This document shows, in pieces, positions 27,949 through 37,973 of a DNA stretch of 64,000 bases. Numbering within the stretch: the stretch's first letter is position 1; each line of letters begins with the position of its first letter. Both the position numbers and the translations under genes were made by a program. Under the pieces are notes generated by a model. The model did no database searches. It saw nothing but the letters and a program-made list of their open reading frames with translations, and was not told the origin of the DNA. This stretch comes from Chitinophagales bacterium (GTDB taxonomy: Bacteria; Bacteroidota; Bacteroidia; Chitinophagales; UBA2359): positions 186,001 to 250,000 of the forward strand of contig JAWKLZ010000002.1 in assembly GCA_041392475.1 (NCBI GenBank), read 5' to 3'.

Positions 27949-29301
27949 ATGCACATAGTCATCATTGGAAATGGAATCAGTGGCATCACCGCCGCACGTT
28001 ACATCCGCAAATTGAGCAACCACAACATTACCGTCATTTCTGCCGAAACCAAGTATTTCTACTCCCGAACTGCTCTTATGTACATCTACATGGGACACAT
28101 GACTTATCAAAACACCAAACCTTATGAAGATTGGTTTTGGGAGAAAAATCGCATTGCCCTACTACAAGAATACGTCACAGATGTGGACACCAAACACAGA
28201 AAAATCCGACTTCAAAATGGCACAAATATCGAATACGACAAATTGATTCTGGCCACAGGTTCAGCCTCCAATAAGTTCGGATGGAAAGGGCAAGATCTGC
28301 CACAAGTACAAGGTCTCTACAACATGCAGGACTTGGTGAAAATGGAAAAAAACACCAACAATATACAACACGCAGTAGTCGTAGGAGGTGGATTGATTGG
28401 CATCGAAATGGTCGAAATGCTGCAATCTCGCCGAATTCCCACCACCCTTTTGGTGCGTGAAAAAAGCTTTTGGGACATTGTATTGCCGCCCGAAGAATCC
28501 CAAATCATCAACCGCCAAATCCGCAAACACCATGTCGACCTTCAATTGGAAACCGAACTCAACGAAATATTAGCAGATGAAAACGGCGATGTGCGGGCCG
28601 TTACGACCAAAGACGGCAAAGAAATCCCCTGTCAATTTGTGGGTCTAACCGTTGGTGTTCACCCCAATATTGGATTTTTGAAAGACAGTGGTATCGAAAC
28701 CCAAAAGGGCATTTTGGTCGACGAATACTTCCAAACCAATGTAGAAGATGTCTATGCGATTGGTGATTGCGCTCAGTTGCGAAATCCGCCAGCAGGTCGC
28801 CGCCCAATCGAAGCGGTTTGGTACATTGGCAGGATTCAAGGCAAAACGGTTGCTCACACGATTTGCGGACAAAAAGTACCGTACCAACCTCGAATTTGGT
28901 TCAACTCTGCAAAGTTCATGGACATTGAATATCAAACTTATGGAACGGTATTGAATAGCTTGCAGGAAGATGAAGCACAACTATATTGGGAACATTCGGA
29001 TGGTGAAAAGTGTATCAAAATTGTCTATGAAAAGGCAAGCGAAAAAGTGGTGGGCTTCAATCTGATGGGCATACGTTTCCGCCACGATGTCTGTGAAGAA
29101 TGGCTACACGAAGGGCGTGACCTTCAATATGTATTGCAGCATCTAAGGGCAGCCAACTTTGACCCCGAAATCTATGACCAACACGAAAACGGCATCATTG
29201 AAGTGTATAACCAACAGTTTCCGAACAGACGCATTGAAGTAAAAAGCAAAAAAAGCCTTTGGAATATGATTTTTAAGCGGAAAGTACTGGTGCAGAACTG
29301 A
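27949..29301 (+). CDS. NAD(P)/FAD-dependent oxidoreductase
   Basis: 450 residues from the ATG at 27949 (a TTG at 27919 would add ten). A two-dinucleotide-fold flavoprotein: FAD motif IVIIGNGISGITAARYIR at the N-terminus, 'LILATGS' near residue 107, NAD motif VVVGGGLIGIEMVEML near 145-160, and the second FAD motif 'VEDVYAIGDCAQ' near 270. This is the rubredoxin/ferredoxin/nitrite-reductase-type reductase class; no disulfide CxxxxC is seen. The gene is 54 bp upstream of a membrane polyferredoxin on the same strand, so it probably passes electrons between NAD(P)H and that membrane partner. The electron acceptor is unknown. Confidence 0.88.
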   Translation: MHIVIIGNGISGITAARYIRKLSNHNITVISAETKYFYSRTALMYIYMGHMTYQNTKPYEDWFWEKNRIALLQEYVTDVDTKHRKIRLQNGTNIEYDKLILATGSASNKFGWKGQDLPQVQGLYNMQDLVKMEKNTNNIQHAVVVGGGLIGIEMVEMLQSRRIPTTLLVREKSFWDIVLPPEESQIINRQIRKHHVDLQLETELNEILADENGDVRAVTTKDGKEIPCQFVGLTVGVHPNIGFLKDSGIETQKGILVDEYFQTNVEDVYAIGDCAQLRNPPAGRRPIEAVWYIGRIQGKTVAHTICGQKVPYQPRIWFNSAKFMDIEYQTYGTVLNSLQEDEAQLYWEHSDGEKCIKIVYEKASEKVVGFNLMGIRFRHDVCEEWLHEGRDLQYVLQHLRAANFDPEIYDQHENGIIEVYNQQFPNRRIEVKSKKSLWNMIFKRKVLVQN

Positions 29302-29355
29302 AAACGCCAAAATACATAAATACATTAAAACACCAACACCCCAACACAAAAAAAC

Positions 29356-30951
29356 ATGAGTGAATTCAATTTCAATCCAGATTTTTATAAAGCCAAAGGA
29401 GATATCAGTATGGCGATTACCTCCGATGTCTCACACGAGCGAGGCATCATCCAAAAACTCAGTTTAGCGGTTGTTGGAATTGGTTTATTGCTAATGATGG
29501 TTGCCGCATTTGGAGCAGCGAATACCAATCCTACACCTTTTTTGTGGGCTTCAATGGCTTGCCTCATTCTCGGTGGAGTCGTTTATTCACTTCAAAAATA
29601 CAAGACCCGACCTGCGGGCATCAAAAACAATGGGGTCATGTTTGGACAAATGACGAGTCGTGGGGCAAGTGCTTGGATTTTTGGGATTGTTATCACAGGA
29701 TTGTATGTTTTATTGTATTGGTATCCAACGCTCTTGGGATTGGGCAAAGATGGAGCTGCCAATACGGGATTGATACGAATGTTTGACCCATTGAGTCAGT
29801 TTTTGAAGGGTGCGCCTGCCAGCGAATGGTTCATGTATGGCACACTTTACACAATAGCCATTTTGGTGATGGGCTTCAAATTTATCTGGAAATACCGCCA
29901 CAACAAATACCAAGTCCTCCGCACGATTTCAGTTATGTTTTTCCAATTGGGTTTTGCGTTTTTACTGCCAGAATTGCTGCAAGCATTGAAGTATCCCTAC
30001 TACGACTTCAAAAATATGTGGCCATTGAACTACTATTTTTTCTACGATTGGAACATCAATGGCTTTTTGTCGAGCGGCAATGTAGGTTTGTTCATGCTTA
30101 TTTTTGGAGTAGTGATGATTTTTGTTATTTCCCCGATTTTGACCTATTTCTATGGCAAACGTTGGTACTGTTCGTGGGTATGTGGCTGTGGAGGTTTGGC
30201 AGAAACTGCGGGCGACCCTTACCGTCATTTGTCGGATAAATCATTGAATGCTTGGAAAATCGAACGCTGGATGATTCACTCTGTTTTGGTATTTGTGACA
30301 GTGATGACGATTGCCGTATTGTATAGTTTTTTGCATCAAAATCCCGAAGGCTATTTTATCACCAAAGAAATAATGGTGGGTATTGTAGCAGTTATTTTAC
30401 TGTTCGTGGCAGGTGTTGCATTGATGAACAAAGAAGTGGTGAGGGAGGTGAAACCCAAGATTCGCTATCTTGCCGTAGGAATTGCTGTTTTGATTCTTGG
30501 TTTCACCGTTGTAGGCTTATTTTCAGGCAGTTCCAATGTGTTTTTTATGGATAGTTATACACTTCGCTCATGGTATGGTTTTCTGATTGGAGCAGCTTTT
30601 AGTGGAGTCGTAGGCGTTGGTTTTTATCCGATTATGGGAAATAGAGTGTGGTGTCGTTTTGGCTGTCCGATGGCGGCAGTCTTGGGATTACAGCAGCGTT
30701 TTTTCTCTCGTTTCCGCATCACGACCAATGGCGGTCAGTGTATGTCTTGCGGCAATTGTTCGACTTATTGTGAAATGGGAATAGATGTTCGGGCGTATGC
30801 TCAAAAGGGACAAAATATTGTCCGAGCCTCTTGTGTCGGTTGTGGGATTTGTGCGGCTGTTTGTCCTCGTGGCGTATTGAAGTTGGAGAATGGACCGAAA
30901 GAGGAGAGAAAGGTGATTCACATTCGGAGGGATGATGTGGGAATTTTGTAG
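29356..30951 (+). CDS. Membrane-bound 4Fe-4S polyferredoxin (NapH/CcoG-like)
   Basis: 531 residues with about eight to nine predicted membrane segments. Two cysteine-rich turns, RWYCSWVCGCGG and VWCRFGCPMA, match the NapH/NosR/CcoG-type membrane ferredoxin fold, and the C-terminus has two 4Fe-4S motifs: CMSCGNCSTYCEMG and CVGCGICAAVCPRG. It would relay electrons at the inner membrane. Paired with the flavoprotein 54 bp upstream. CcoG proteins assist cytochrome cbb3 assembly and NapH serves periplasmic nitrate reductase, but neither system is seen here, so the partner is open. Followed by an intergenic hairpin repeat. Confidence 0.87.
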   Translation: MSEFNFNPDFYKAKGDISMAITSDVSHERGIIQKLSLAVVGIGLLLMMVAAFGAANTNPTPFLWASMACLILGGVVYSLQKYKTRPAGIKNNGVMFGQMTSRGASAWIFGIVITGLYVLLYWYPTLLGLGKDGAANTGLIRMFDPLSQFLKGAPASEWFMYGTLYTIAILVMGFKFIWKYRHNKYQVLRTISVMFFQLGFAFLLPELLQALKYPYYDFKNMWPLNYYFFYDWNINGFLSSGNVGLFMLIFGVVMIFVISPILTYFYGKRWYCSWVCGCGGLAETAGDPYRHLSDKSLNAWKIERWMIHSVLVFVTVMTIAVLYSFLHQNPEGYFITKEIMVGIVAVILLFVAGVALMNKEVVREVKPKIRYLAVGIAVLILGFTVVGLFSGSSNVFFMDSYTLRSWYGFLIGAAFSGVVGVGFYPIMGNRVWCRFGCPMAAVLGLQQRFFSRFRITTNGGQCMSCGNCSTYCEMGIDVRAYAQKGQNIVRASCVGCGICAAVCPRGVLKLENGPKEERKVIHIRRDDVGIL

Positions 30952-31052
30952 GCAAAAGGTTGACTCAGACGATGTGACCCGTCCTGAAATAGTTTTACGG
31001 TCAAAAAATAGGCCTAAACTATAGGTCTTCACATTAAAAAGGAATAAATCGC

Positions 31053-31133
31053 AACCCACCCTGCCCCTCCAAGGAGGGGAATACTTGTACCAAGTGGGAA
31101 ATTCCCCTCTTGGGAGGGGTAAGGGGTGGGTTT
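31053..31133. repeat. Large intergenic inverted repeat (REP-like hairpin)
   Basis: AACCCACCCTGCCCCTCC on the left pairs with GGAGGGGTAAGGGGTGGG on the right, and AAGGAGGGGAAT with ATTCCCCTCTT, with a loop near 31083-31098. It is a GC-rich hairpin of about 80 bp in AT-rich DNA. Elements of this appearance are common between genes in Bacteroidota. It may also end the upstream operon. The stretch 30952-31052 just before it has no gene. Confidence 0.8.
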
Positions 31134-31356
31134 AAGTAATATAAACAATCAATGCGGAAACCAATAAAAACCTAAATGAATCCAGAAAAATCATTAGAGA
31201 GACGTAAAGTCTTAACCTATGAATGTGTTTTTCCTTGTAGTAGAATGTATTTGAACGAAAGACATAAGAAATAAATGTTTGGTTATAAGCAAATTGTATT
31301 TTCAATGCAATTTTTCTTAATTCCTTTGCTATCAATGATTTAAAACTTTTTGTCCT

Positions 31357-31632
31357 ATGTCTTTAATCTTTCATCCAAAGTCTAAAATGTATAGAGTTGC
31401 AAAAAAAATAGATACCACATTTAAGGTCGAGACTTTTGAAGTTTACTCTTTGAGGAATATTGATTTTCATTGCAATAGAGAACCTTTGAAGCAAAACTTC
31501 AAAAGTCTAAATCGAGAACTTATTTTATTGACGTTCCATAGCAAAATAGTGGAAGCGATGGCTTTGACTAAACTGATTGATTGTCACAATGAGTATTGCA
31601 GAGAAGATAAAAATAAAAACTTCACCGAATGA
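31357..31632 (+). CDS. Hypothetical small protein, doubtful
   Basis: 91 codons with no recognised family, in the 726-bp gap between the polyferredoxin gene and gldN. Composition is plausible for a small soluble protein but its end overlaps the gldN terminator on the other strand and no ribosome-binding or promoter signal is evident. Kept as a low-confidence possibility because nothing else explains the stretch. Confidence 0.2.
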   Translation: MSLIFHPKSKMYRVAKKIDTTFKVETFEVYSLRNIDFHCNREPLKQNFKSLNRELILLTFHSKIVEAMALTKLIDCHNEYCREDKNKNFTE

Positions 31633-31664
31633 GGATATAGAAACCTTATCCGATGAAGTTTTTG
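31616..31664 (-). terminator. Terminator after gldN
   Basis: AAAAACTTCA and TGAAGTTTTT form the base of an imperfect hairpin, with ATTTTTATC-type T-rich sequence following on the minus strand. It lies about 15 bp after the gldN stop. Confidence 0.6.
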
Positions 31665-31677
31665 TTAACGAAGAGCA

Positions 31678-32624
31678 TTAGTAAGACCACAAATTGTGTT
31701 CCATCTCAAACAACTCATTTTTAATGCGTTCTGATTCCATGAGCGCATCTCGACCTGTTGAATAATCTTGGATACGGCGGTCTTGAATGTTGGATTCTTT
31801 GACAATGAAACTGCTGAACATTCGGGCCTCTAAGACATCTTCCCAAGTAAGGCGCACACCGTCATTTTGGCGGTTGAAGGTTTCACGAGTGACCAAGTAT
31901 TTGCGGAAACTGGGATAATAAGCCCAAAACATAGATCGCTGTCCACGGTAATTGCCATTGTCATCAATCACATCCATAATCGGCGCAATGCCCAGAATAC
32001 GAACAATCATGCGAGAACTTTCTTCGTCAAATACCCAATCCTCTTTGAGGCGATAAGCTTGTACACTTGTCCAATCAAACTGGTTTGTTACGACCTGCAT
32101 AGTTTCCTCGTAAGTCACAGGGTCAATCACCATAATCGTATCAACACCCCCAAAGTTTGCTCCACTTCATTGATATTGGTTGGAGTAGTAAAGTCTTCAT
32201 CTGTAAAGATGTAAGCATCGTTGTGCTTTTTGGTAATATCGAGGAGAATGTCGATAAATGGGCGACTTGGAGTTACAAATATCTGATTCATTTTTTGGCG
32301 GGTGTCAATCAATCGCCAAATTCGCTTTTGCCAAAAAACATCGGCTTCACGAATGTCTTCATAAGCCAAAATTTTGCGTTCTTTCGCAATCGTTCGCTCA
32401 TAAATGCCATCAATGACCAATGGTTTACCTGCTTGTTCTTCAGGTGCTTCGGGACGGTAACTTTCCTTTTTGGGTTTGGTATCGTCTGCGGTTTCGTAAG
32501 ATTCGCCTACTATTGGAGTAATTGTATTGTTATTAGTAGCAATTGTACTTTTGTCTGTCTGTGCGCTCACTATCATGGTAGAACAACCAATAGCTAACAG
32601 TAGGAGAAACAAGAAATTTTTCAT
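31678..32624 (-). pseudogene. gldN: Type IX secretion protein GldN/PorN, reading frame split by one frameshift
   Basis: Two overlapping frames together make one GldN. The first (32127..32624) has a signal peptide (ending IVSAQ) and 'VIDGIYERTIAKERKILAYE' then 'DVFWQKRIWRLIDTRQKMNQ', the GldN core. The second (31678..32133) has 'MFWAYYPSFRKYLV', 'TWEDVLEARMFSSFIVKESN' and the end 'FEMEHNLWSY'. They join if the C5 run at 32147-32151 (G5 on the coding strand) had one more base, giving about 315 residues, the usual size. GldN is a periplasmic ring component needed for T9SS, so a true null would be surprising: an assembly error or frameshifting is plausible. It stands alone: gldK, gldL and gldM are not next to it. 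Confidence 0.85.
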
Positions 32625-32868
32625 ATATATTTAGGATTTTAAGTAAAAATAAATTGTTTCAAATATTGAATACTAAGTAGTTGTTTTATCAGATAGTTAG
32701 GTGTTTTTTTGAAGTTAAAGGAATATCTTTACGAAACCAATAGCCATTAACAGACTACTCCTGTTGAAGGAAGTTTAAATCAAAATAATTGTTATGCTAA
32801 GGATTTTACGCCGCGATGTTCAGTATTTATTAACGCCCTAAAGCTGTTTTTGTTGTACGATTCATGGT

Positions 32869-33630
32869 TCACTCCTTCAATAATGTCCTGAACCACTCGT
32901 TCAAGGGCGTATTGTCGGGTTGTGTTTTGGGTAATTCTTTGGCAATTTGATGCAAATGAGCCAATTCTCTTTCTGCAAATTGGTGAATCAAAGGCACTTG
33001 TTCAATGTATTCTCCCTCCAATGCCCGTTCTTTTCGCTGCAATAAATCTTCGATCACCTCCAACATTTCCCGATTCCCTTGAAGAAGCGGCAACATTTCT
33101 TGGAACATCATGGGCGGCGCTTCGTGTTTTTCGGCAATCCATTTGGCGCACAACAAAGGTCGAAGCACGTAGAAATACTTTTTGATATTGACTGTATCTC
33201 TTTGCAGTTCAGTCTGGACAATCTTTCGAGTCAAACCGAGATAGTGGTGAATAGCTGCTCTTGGTGCAAAATATTGAGGGGCAAGCTCTCGCAGTTTTTC
33301 AACAAAACCATTTTGATTGTGGTAAACAATAGGCGACAACATCCACGCAAATATCGAAGCATTGGATTTTTGCATCAGATTCAATACTTTGCGAATATCC
33401 CAACCCACAATGTCGAGGTTGTCGGCATCAAGAGGAAGGGTGATGTGATTGGTTCGTTCGTTGATAGACAAATACCAATCCATCGGATGTAGGTAAATGA
33501 ACCGCACATCGTAGTCGCTATCAGGTGAAGGGAATCCCCACGCTCTACTGCCCGATTCACAGGCATAAAGAATTTTGACCTTGTAAGTTTGTTCGATTTT
33601 TTGGAGGGCGGTTTGTATTTTTTGAAACAT
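32869..33630 (-). CDS. Predicted nucleotidyltransferase (YcgL/RlaP-like)
   Basis: 253 residues from the ATG at 33630; the longer open frame upstream lacks a credible start. The polymerase-beta-type nucleotidyltransferase signature is clear near residues 24-45: 'YACESGSRAWGFPSPDSDYD', i.e. the GS motif followed by the metal-binding DxD, then VRFIYL. The rest ('YWLSINERTN'-like region, 'RPLLCAKWIAE') fits the family of stand-alone predicted nucleotidyltransferases. The substrate is not known. The frame is intact although genes on both sides are broken. Divergent from the acetyltransferase at 33708. Confidence 0.85.
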   Translation of the reverse strand: MFQKIQTALQKIEQTYKVKILYACESGSRAWGFPSPDSDYDVRFIYLHPMDWYLSINERTNHITLPLDADNLDIVGWDIRKVLNLMQKSNASIFAWMLSPIVYHNQNGFVEKLRELAPQYFAPRAAIHHYLGLTRKIVQTELQRDTVNIKKYFYVLRPLLCAKWIAEKHEAPPMMFQEMLPLLQGNREMLEVIEDLLQRKERALEGEYIEQVPLIHQFAERELAHLHQIAKELPKTQPDNTPLNEWFRTLLKE

Positions 33631-33707
33631 GACGGAAATTTTTGAAGGCAATTTACGGTAAAATTTGAAGATGGTTGTGGAATCGGTTATCTTGCTTTGA
33701 AAAGAAT

Positions 33708-34260
33708 ATGCAAGCAAGATTAGGCACTTCATCTGACATTGAAGGCATTTTAGCCCTTCAAAAATTGAATCTGTACAGCGAACTAAGCAAGGCACAACGG
33801 TTAAAAGGTTTTGTGACAACTCCTTTTACCATTCCTCAAATCGAAGAAATCATTGAAGAAGATGGCATTTTTGTGGTCGAAAAAGCGGGGCAAATCATTG
33901 CCTACACTTTTGCAGGCAGTTGGAAATATTTTGAGCAATGGCCCATTTTTCCTTTTATGACCGACCGATTTCCCACTTTGTCCTTCAAAGATTGGGAGAT
34001 TACCACTTCCAATAGTTTTCAATATGGCCGTTTGCATTGACCTTCAATACCGAGGAAAAAGGATTTTGAACACTCTTTTTGAAGCGATGCGACTCGAATT
34101 TGTCCAAAAATATCCTTTGGGCATTACCTTCATCAACAAGGTGAATCAAATCTCACTGAGAGCGCATCAGAAATTGGGTTGGGAGGTGATTGATGAATTT
34201 CCCTTCAATGGAAATTGGTATTTGGGATTGGCGTTTGAGATGGGGAGGTCGGTTTTGTAG
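33708..34260 (+). pseudogene. GNAT-family N-acetyltransferase, split by a frameshift
   Basis: The first frame (ATG at 33708) reads 'GTSSDIEGILALQKLNLYSE' and 'DGIFVVEKAGQIIAYTF' and ends at 34040. The second frame (open across 34024..34260) continues with 'VCIDLQYRGKRILNTLFEAM', the acetyl-CoA-binding turn of GNAT enzymes, and 'SLRAHQKLGWEVIDEFPFNG'. A shift near 34025-34030, by one base removed or two added, would give one protein of about 180 residues. The substrate is unknown. As the second half is well conserved, the break is recent or a sequence error. Confidence 0.75.
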
Positions 34261-34271
34261 CTTACAAACCG

Positions 34272-34939
34272 CTACTCTTTTTTGGGAGCAGACTCTCCTT
34301 TTTTCTCCGAAATTTGTTCTTCAATGAGGATTTTCAGGCGTTTCATCATCTTCAAAATTTCAAATACATCCTCTCGTGTTGCCACCAATTCTTCACTGAT
34401 ACAATAGCGATTTTCGACCAAAGTAAGAAAAAACCAGTTTCGACCAATCACATACGCCCCATAGATTGGCATCACGTTGTTGTTCAAAGCACTGGCGGTC
34501 ATCATCGCAATCAACAATTGCCCCAAAGGATCGTTGTCTGCCCCTTTTTCCTTTTTGTATTCATGCAAACAAAAATAGGGTTATTCGGCTCATATTCACC
34601 CGATGCAATCATCAAATCCACTTCTCCACTTACCTCCTTCTTTTGAATTTTCCCCTTCAATTTTCTGTTGGCGAAAGACTTAAATTGTTGGGTGTCAAAG
34701 TCCACTAACTCAATAATAAACGAAATAAATTTGATAATCAATTCTTGTTCGTTCCAAATATCCACATATTGCTTCAATTTTTCTTGAAGATGCAGCAGTG
34801 TTTCCTCTTCTCTTTCAGTCAATTGGACTTCAATACTTTGCCATTTCTCCAATGCCTCGCATTTCTGGGCAGTGGTCAAACCAAATTCATCTGCAATATC
34901 TTGTCGGGTCCAATATTTGAAAGTTTTCATGGGATACAT
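34272..34939 (-). pseudogene. Conserved protein of unknown function, split by a frameshift
   Basis: The 5' frame (34511..34939) begins MYPMKTFKYWTRQDIADEFG and reaches 'EYEPNNPIFVC'; the 3' frame (34272..34568) continues 'HEYKKEKGADNDPLGQLLIA' to the Lys-rich end. A one-base change near 34563 joins them into about 220 residues. The 'E..KEKGADNDPLGQLL.AM' segment is familiar from Bacteroidota/cyanobacterial proteins of restriction-endonuclease-like (PD-(D/E)xK) character, but I cannot name the family. Convergent with the acetyltransferase and divergent from the phosphatase-type gene. Confidence 0.65.
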
Positions 34940-35048
34940 TCTTCTTTTTCAATAAAGATACAATAGTTTTTTGGAACAAAACAACAAAACCCATCCATAC
35001 CTTGTTACAAACAAACACCTTCAATATCCAAAAAAATCTCAAATCACC

Positions 35049-36212
35049 ATGCCTTTTTACCCTCCAATAAAAAACAAACCGCCCACCGAACAAGCACGTA
35101 CTGCAAAGAAACTGCTGCAACTCAAAGACGCACTGCAAAAAGAAATTCCCTCCAAAACCTTCGACAACTTGCTCTTAGCAACTTGGAACATCCGAGAATT
35201 TGACTCCGCAGCTTACGGCAAACGTTTGGACGAAGCCCTGTTTTACATCGCCGAAATTGTATCGCATTTCGATCTGATAGCCATTCAAGAAGTGCGGGAC
35301 GATTTGGAGGGATTGCAGCGGTTGATGAAAATATTGGGCCGTTGGTGGAAAGTCATTTTTACGGATGTGACGGAAGGCAGACCTGGCAATCGAGAGCGCA
35401 TGGCGTTTGTCTATGACAGCCGAAAAGTTACCTTTGGAGGTCTGGCAGGCGAAGTAGTGCTGCCCGAAGTAAAAGTGGAAGGAGAAACGCACAACCTTCA
35501 GCAGCAATTGGCTCGCACACCTTTTATGGTGGGTTTTCAGGCAGGTTGGTGTTTTGTTTTGGTGACGGTGCATTTGATTTATGGTGAAGGCACTGCCGAT
35601 CCGCCCGAAAGAGTGGCAGAAGCCGAGATGTTGTCTAATTTTTTGGCTGAAAAAGCCGACAAAAAAACAGCTTGGTCGAACAACATGGTTTTGTTGGGCG
35701 ACTTCAACATCTTCAAACCCACAAACGATACTTTCCGAAAAATAGCCGCCAACTTCTACATCCCACAAGAACTACAAGACCTTCCGAGCAATGTGCCGCA
35801 AGACAAACACTACGACCAAATCGCTTTTCGTTCTCCATTGAAGCAAGAGTTTTTGGATGCCATTGCAGCAGGAACGCCTATCAAAGCGGGGGTTTTCAAC
35901 TATTTTCAGCACGTTTTTACTGAAGCCGATGAAGCTACTTATATTCCTTATATGGACAGCTATGAAACCAACTCACGAGGTGAAGCAAGAGACGCAGCCG
36001 ATAAAGCCAAATACTACAAAACCTATTGGCGCACCCATCAACTTTCTGACCACCTTCCAATGTGGATAGAAATCCCGATTGACCGCAGCCGACAATATTT
36101 GGAGGTTTTGGCAAAAGTCGAAGAAGTCATACCTGCTACTCGTAGTTTGGAAGCGGCATCAGAAGAATTGCCGATTGAAGCGATTGAGCAGAAATACGAT
36201 GGGCTTTCTTGA
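35049..36212 (+). CDS. Endonuclease/exonuclease/phosphatase (EEP) family protein
   Basis: 387 residues from the ATG at 35049; an upstream TTG at 34971 is less likely. The DNase I-like fold is marked by the ordered motifs 'LATWNIREFD' (Asn), 'IAIQEVRDD' (metal-binding Glu), 'VTVHLIYG', 'LLGDFNIFKP' (Asp/Asn) and 'LSDHLPMWIEI' (catalytic Asp-His). Members hydrolyse phosphodiesters in DNA, RNA, inositol phosphates or sphingomyelin; the substrate cannot be told here. No signal peptide, so cytoplasmic. It ends 8 bp before the decayed secreted-protein gene on the other strand. Confidence 0.88.
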   Translation: MPFYPPIKNKPPTEQARTAKKLLQLKDALQKEIPSKTFDNLLLATWNIREFDSAAYGKRLDEALFYIAEIVSHFDLIAIQEVRDDLEGLQRLMKILGRWWKVIFTDVTEGRPGNRERMAFVYDSRKVTFGGLAGEVVLPEVKVEGETHNLQQQLARTPFMVGFQAGWCFVLVTVHLIYGEGTADPPERVAEAEMLSNFLAEKADKKTAWSNNMVLLGDFNIFKPTNDTFRKIAANFYIPQELQDLPSNVPQDKHYDQIAFRSPLKQEFLDAIAAGTPIKAGVFNYFQHVFTEADEATYIPYMDSYETNSRGEARDAADKAKYYKTYWRTHQLSDHLPMWIEIPIDRSRQYLEVLAKVEEVIPATRSLEAASEELPIEAIEQKYDGLS

Positions 36213-36219
36213 CTTCTCA

Positions 36220-37697
36220 TCACTCCAAAACCACCACCTTCTCCCGCTTCAATGCCTGCCCGTCTTGCAGCCATGTAGCGATGTAAACCCCTGCTGCCAA
36301 GTCTGCAATATCAACCTGAGTTCCATCTTCTATCCACTCTTTCAAAACGACTCGACCTTCGATGTTGGTGAGTTGGAGTTGGAGGGGAGAAGCAAGAGTT
36401 GAAGGAATCTGGAATTTCAAAAATCTTTAGCAGGATTCGGACTCAACTGCAAACCTTCAACAACTTTTATTTCCTCAATATTGGATATAATCACCGTTGA
36501 ATCACAACCCAACTCCCAACAAGTATTCCCCAAAGAGTCCATTTTGACAATCCAACCGTAGGGAATTGCACCGGCCTATGGTGTGGTCTGCATGCCCTGT
36601 CATCAAATATCCTCCATCACTTGTTTTTTTGAGGTCTCGTGGATAGACATTGTCGGCAATGATATTGCTTGGGGTCAATTGTTTGCTCCAAAGTGTATCT
36701 CCCATGCTATTGAAACGCATCAAATAGGGGCTAAAATAGTTGTCTATATTAGAGTCACATCGCATGGCTCCTGCTAAAAATTCATCATTTCCCAAAGGCA
36801 ATAAAGGAGTTTGAATAGTATGCAAACAAGGAATGATTTGGTTTCTTTCCCGAATAAACTCCCCATTTTCATCCAAGATAGCTGTGTAGTCTTTCTGTTT
36901 CCCAACCAATATTTGAGGTTGCAGATATGAAATAATTCCCGCCAGATAATTGAACTGCTTGTGAACTGGCATCATTATCGTAGAGGGTTATTACTTTTTC
37001 CCATTCTTTTGAACCGTCATTGGAGATTTTTATTATGTAAATGTCGGAATCGGAATCTGTTATTGTAAGCCCTGATAAGATATAACCTCCGTCTAAAGTT
37101 TGATTGGCAAATAACCCATAGGAAATAGAGCCCAAAGGGTAGGTTTGAGACCACTCTTGATTTCCTTGATAATCTACTTTGATAACAAACATACTACGTT
37201 GATTCACATATCCCTCAGAACCTAATATTAAATATCCATTATCTTCTGTATGAATTAATGAGTATGAATAAACTACTATTTCTATACTATAGAATTTTTT
37301 TCCCATAAAATTATACCATTTTTTGTGAATTTTAGTAAATTAATTGTATAGGTATCACTTATATTTAATTTTTCAACATAAGACACAAGAAAATGATTTG
37401 GATTCTCAATATCTTGAATCATAGTATTAACTGGTGGAAAAAAGCTACTTCTCCTAATTTCTTTTTCCATTGTATATTTCCCAATTCATCTAATTTCAAT
37501 AAATTTAAGTAAATTTTTCCTCCTTGTAGCATTTGTTCATAGTTTACTATCAAAAAACCATCTTCCGCTTCAAAACCTGAAAGGCAATAATTAAAGCTTT
37601 CTTGATTGGTTATTTCTTTGTTGAAGTAATGTACTTCTTGGGCTAATGTGAAATTTGATAGAAATAGTAAAATAATGAGGATTTCAGGAGTTTTCAT
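36220..37697 (-). pseudogene. Secreted T9SS repeat protein, copy A, broken by several frameshifts
   Basis: Five short frames in order rebuild one gene: a signal peptide (ending FTLAQ) followed by 'EVHYFNKEITNQESFNYCLS' (37419..37697); 'NPNHFLVSYVEKLN' (37282..37470); 'NGYLILGSEGYVNQ...QTLDGGYILSGLTITDSDSD' (36869..37306); 'YTAILDENGEFIRERNQ...KKTSDGGYLMTGHAD' (36502..36975); and a type IX sorting domain ending KREKVVVLE (36220..36420). The 'DGGY' repeats suggest a beta-propeller. At least four indels separate the frames. It shares one indel with copy C (36888-36897). Originally a surface protein exported by the T9SS. Confidence 0.85.
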
Positions 37698-37730
37698 AGA
37701 CTATAAAGTATTTATAAATAGAAGAAAAAA

Positions 37731-37973
37731 GAAAATCTTAGATGAAAAAAAATGTCTTTTCACCTAAGATTTTGTCATAAAAAAAGGGAAACAATTATTT
37801 GGTGATTATCAGCTTCTGAGTGTGCTTCACCGCATCATTTTCCTTGATAGCGACTAAATAAATGCCTACACTTAAATTGCGAACATCTAAATGAGTCGAT
37901 ACTTTTTTTCGTGCATGAGAAAAGTCCAGTAATAAAAGTTCCTTTCCTATCTACCAGTTCCTGTTCAAAAACT
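37731..37973 (-). repeat. Duplicated spacer: hairpin, sorting-domain relic and dispersed repeat, unit 1
   Basis: Three parts in order. 37732-37773 is a hairpin (AAAATCTTAG/CTAAGATTTT, about 17 bp stem) that on the minus strand would act as a terminator. 37795-37910 encodes on the minus strand the tail of another type IX sorting domain, 'NLSVGIYLVAIKENDAVKHT' and 'QKLIITK', with a stop but no gene body. 37934-37970 is one copy of the dispersed 35-bp D repeat. The same block recurs at 39489-39730. Confidence 0.85.

Noticed and set aside
31132..31335. 67-codon minus-strand frame beside the 31053 hairpin
   Set aside because: Starts in low-complexity DNA next to the repeat, ends inside it, and resembles nothing known to me.
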